From: an uncultured bacterium
Lineage (GTDB): Bacteria > Verrucomicrobiota > Kiritimatiellia > CAIKKV01 > CAITUY01
Direction of reading: 5' to 3'
DNA length: 6,924 bases
Assembly: GCA_903934155.1 (NCBI GenBank)
Contig: CAIZMS010000411.1
Coordinates: 1-6,924 of the forward strand
The notes below the pieces were generated by a model that had not been told where the DNA came from, did not search any database, and worked only from the letters and a program-made list of their open reading frames with translations. Made by a program: the position numbers and the translations under genes. Positions 5,624 to 6,924 of this stretch are shown piece after piece (position 1 is the first letter of the stretch; every line of letters starts with the position of its first letter).

Positions 5624-6924
5624 ATGGCCCTGTTAAGTTTAAAGAATGTAAGTCTGAGTTACGGCGGAAATCCGCTGCTTGACGATGTGGAGTTCCACAT
5701 CGAGCGGGGCGACCGTATCTGCCTGCTGGGCGTCAATGGAACCGGAAAAAGCACCATGCTGCGAGTGTTGGCTGGCGAATCTAAGCCCGACTCCGGTCAG
5801 GTCATCCGGTCATCGGGTATCCGAATAACCCGCCTTCCCCAACAGGTGCCCACCCATCTCTCCGGCCGGGTCCTGGATATCGTCTGCCCGGATCACGAGA
5901 ACCCGGATCTTTCCCGGGAGGCTCTTGAAGCCCAGCAGATTCTCAGCCGGCTCGACCTGGATCCGGAAGCCGATTTCTCGACGCTCTCCGGAGGAACACG
6001 CCGGCGAGTTCTTCTCGCTCAGGCTCTGGCTGGCGCCCCAGACGTCGTACTGCTGGATGAACCGACCAATCATCTGGATCTGGATTCCATTGCCTGGCTG
6101 GAAGCCTATCTCTTGCGCCGTTGCAAAACCTTCCTATTCATCTCGCATGACCGGGCCTTCCTGCGCCGGATCGCCTCGCGTGTCGTGGAGCTGGACCGGG
6201 GCCACCTCAGCGACTGGAATTGCGATTACGATACCTTTCTGCGCCGCAAGGAGGAATCCCTCCAGGCGGAGTCCCTTCAGTGGAACCGGATGGATAAGTT
6301 GTTGGAGAAGGAAGAAGCCTGGCGGCGACGCGGCGTCAAGGCGCGCACCGTTAGGAACCAGGGCCGGCTTCGCGCTCTCGAGGCACTTCGCGCGGATCGC
6401 AGTCAGCGCCGACAGCGAACCGGCACCGTTCAGATGTCCATCCAGGAAGCGAACCGTACGGGCCAGGTTGTCATCAAGGCCGACAAGGTCACCTTCGGCT
6501 ATGGGACCACCCCCTTGATCCAGAACTTTTCAACCGTCATCAACCGGGGCGACCGAATTGGCATCATCGGGCCTAACGGCTGCGGGAAAACGACCCTGCT
6601 CAAGCTCCTCCTGGAATCCCCTGAAAATTCCTCTCCCCATGCCATCAAGCACGGCACCAATCTGCAGATTGCCTATTCCGACCAGCTCCGCGCCCAACTC
6701 GACGAATCCAAGTCCCTCGCCGAAAACATCGTGCAGGGCAAGGAATTCATCATGTTGCAGGGGGTCAAGCGTCACGTCATTGGATACCTGGAGGATTTTC
6801 TATTCAGCCCCGACCGCGCCCGGCAACCGGTATCTGTCCTCTCCGGCGGGGAACGCAACCGACTCCTGCTCGCGCGCCTCTTCGCCCAGCCCTCCAATGT
6901 GATGGTCCTGGATGAACCGACCAA
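5624..6924 (+). CDS. uup: ABC-F family ATPase, Uup type, 5' part (runs off window)
   Basis: The frame is open from ATG 5624 to the window edge, giving 433 codons of a protein normally about 600-650 long. First ATPase domain: Walker A GVNGTGKST (36-44), signature LSGGT (121-125), Walker B with LLDEPTNHLD (143-152), and the switch H175 in FISHD. The inter-domain linker carries EEAWRRRGVKARTVRNQGRL (about 231-250), the pattern that distinguishes Uup from EttA, YbiT and YheS. Second domain: Walker A GPNGCGKTT (316-324), signature LSGGERNR (406-413) and Walker B with DE at 430-431, cut at the edge. ABC-F proteins lack membrane segments and act on ribosomes; Uup is linked to ribosome function and to precise excision of transposons. 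The C-terminal coiled coil of Uup would lie beyond the window. GGAG at 5614-5617, 6 nt before the ATG, supports the start. Confidence 0.92.
   Translation, partial: MALLSLKNVSLSYGGNPLLDDVEFHIERGDRICLLGVNGTGKSTMLRVLAGESKPDSGQVIRSSGIRITRLPQQVPTHLSGRVLDIVCPDHENPDLSREALEAQQILSRLDLDPEADFSTLSGGTRRRVLLAQALAGAPDVVLLDEPTNHLDLDSIAWLEAYLLRRCKTFLFISHDRAFLRRIASRVVELDRGHLSDWNCDYDTFLRRKEESLQAESLQWNRMDKLLEKEEAWRRRGVKARTVRNQGRLRALEALRADRSQRRQRTGTVQMSIQEANRTGQVVIKADKVTFGYGTTPLIQNFSTVINRGDRIGIIGPNGCGKTTLLKLLLESPENSSPHAIKHGTNLQIAYSDQLRAQLDESKSLAENIVQGKEFIMLQGVKRHVIGYLEDFLFSPDRARQPVSVLSGGERNRLLLARLFAQPSNVMVLDEPT

Noticed and set aside
5925..6518. 197-residue reading frame on the + strand inside uup
   Set aside because: It is an out-of-frame shadow; the uup frame carries Walker A, signature and Walker B motifs throughout this stretch.

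Overview
The window reads as a piece of a Gram-negative bacterial chromosome. It is gene-dense, moderately GC-rich, and organised as short, tightly overlapping operons. A heptose-phosphatase-type HAD enzyme, a sugar kinase/nucleotidyltransferase fusion and repeat-rich spacers would fit the PVC superphylum (Kiritimatiellota, Lentisphaerota or Verrucomicrobiota). That placement is an impression from gene content and repeat style; no rRNA or other marker gene is present to prove it.

Left third (1-2856, + strand): a three-gene operon for nucleotide-sugar or heptose metabolism. It holds the 3' end of a GmhB-like D,D-heptose 1,7-bisphosphate phosphatase, a 640-residue fusion of a GHMP sugar kinase with a GalU-like nucleotidyltransferase, and a Gph-type HAD phosphatase. 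Start and stop codons overlap by 4 and 8 nt, so the genes are probably co-translated. Together they could carry a sugar through phosphorylation, dephosphorylation and nucleotide activation for a surface glycan, much as HddA-GmhB-HddC do in the GDP-heptose pathway; the actual sugar is unknown.

Middle (2849-3540, - strand): a two-gene operon with an unrecognised 88-residue protein followed by a YcgN/UPF0260 cysteine-cluster protein that starts at TTG in a 4-nt overlap. It converges on the first operon with an 8-nt overlap of the coding tails.

Next (3751-5132, - strand): an AT-richer two-gene module, a 309-residue protein of unknown function coupled by ATGA overlap to a VapC-like PIN-domain ribonuclease. 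The upstream protein has a possible OB-like beta region and a short acidic, Trp-containing C-terminal tail that looks like an antitoxin tail, which suggests an atypical toxin-antitoxin module with a large antitoxin. Near-identical palindromes (core GCAAAAGCGCTTTTGC) lie on both sides of it. This is the best candidate for an under-described system here.

Right (5133-6924): a 491-bp non-coding stretch with the second palindrome, a REP-like hairpin, a candidate promoter and a long imperfect inverted repeat, followed by the first 433 codons of an ABC-F ATPase of the Uup type, which runs off the window.
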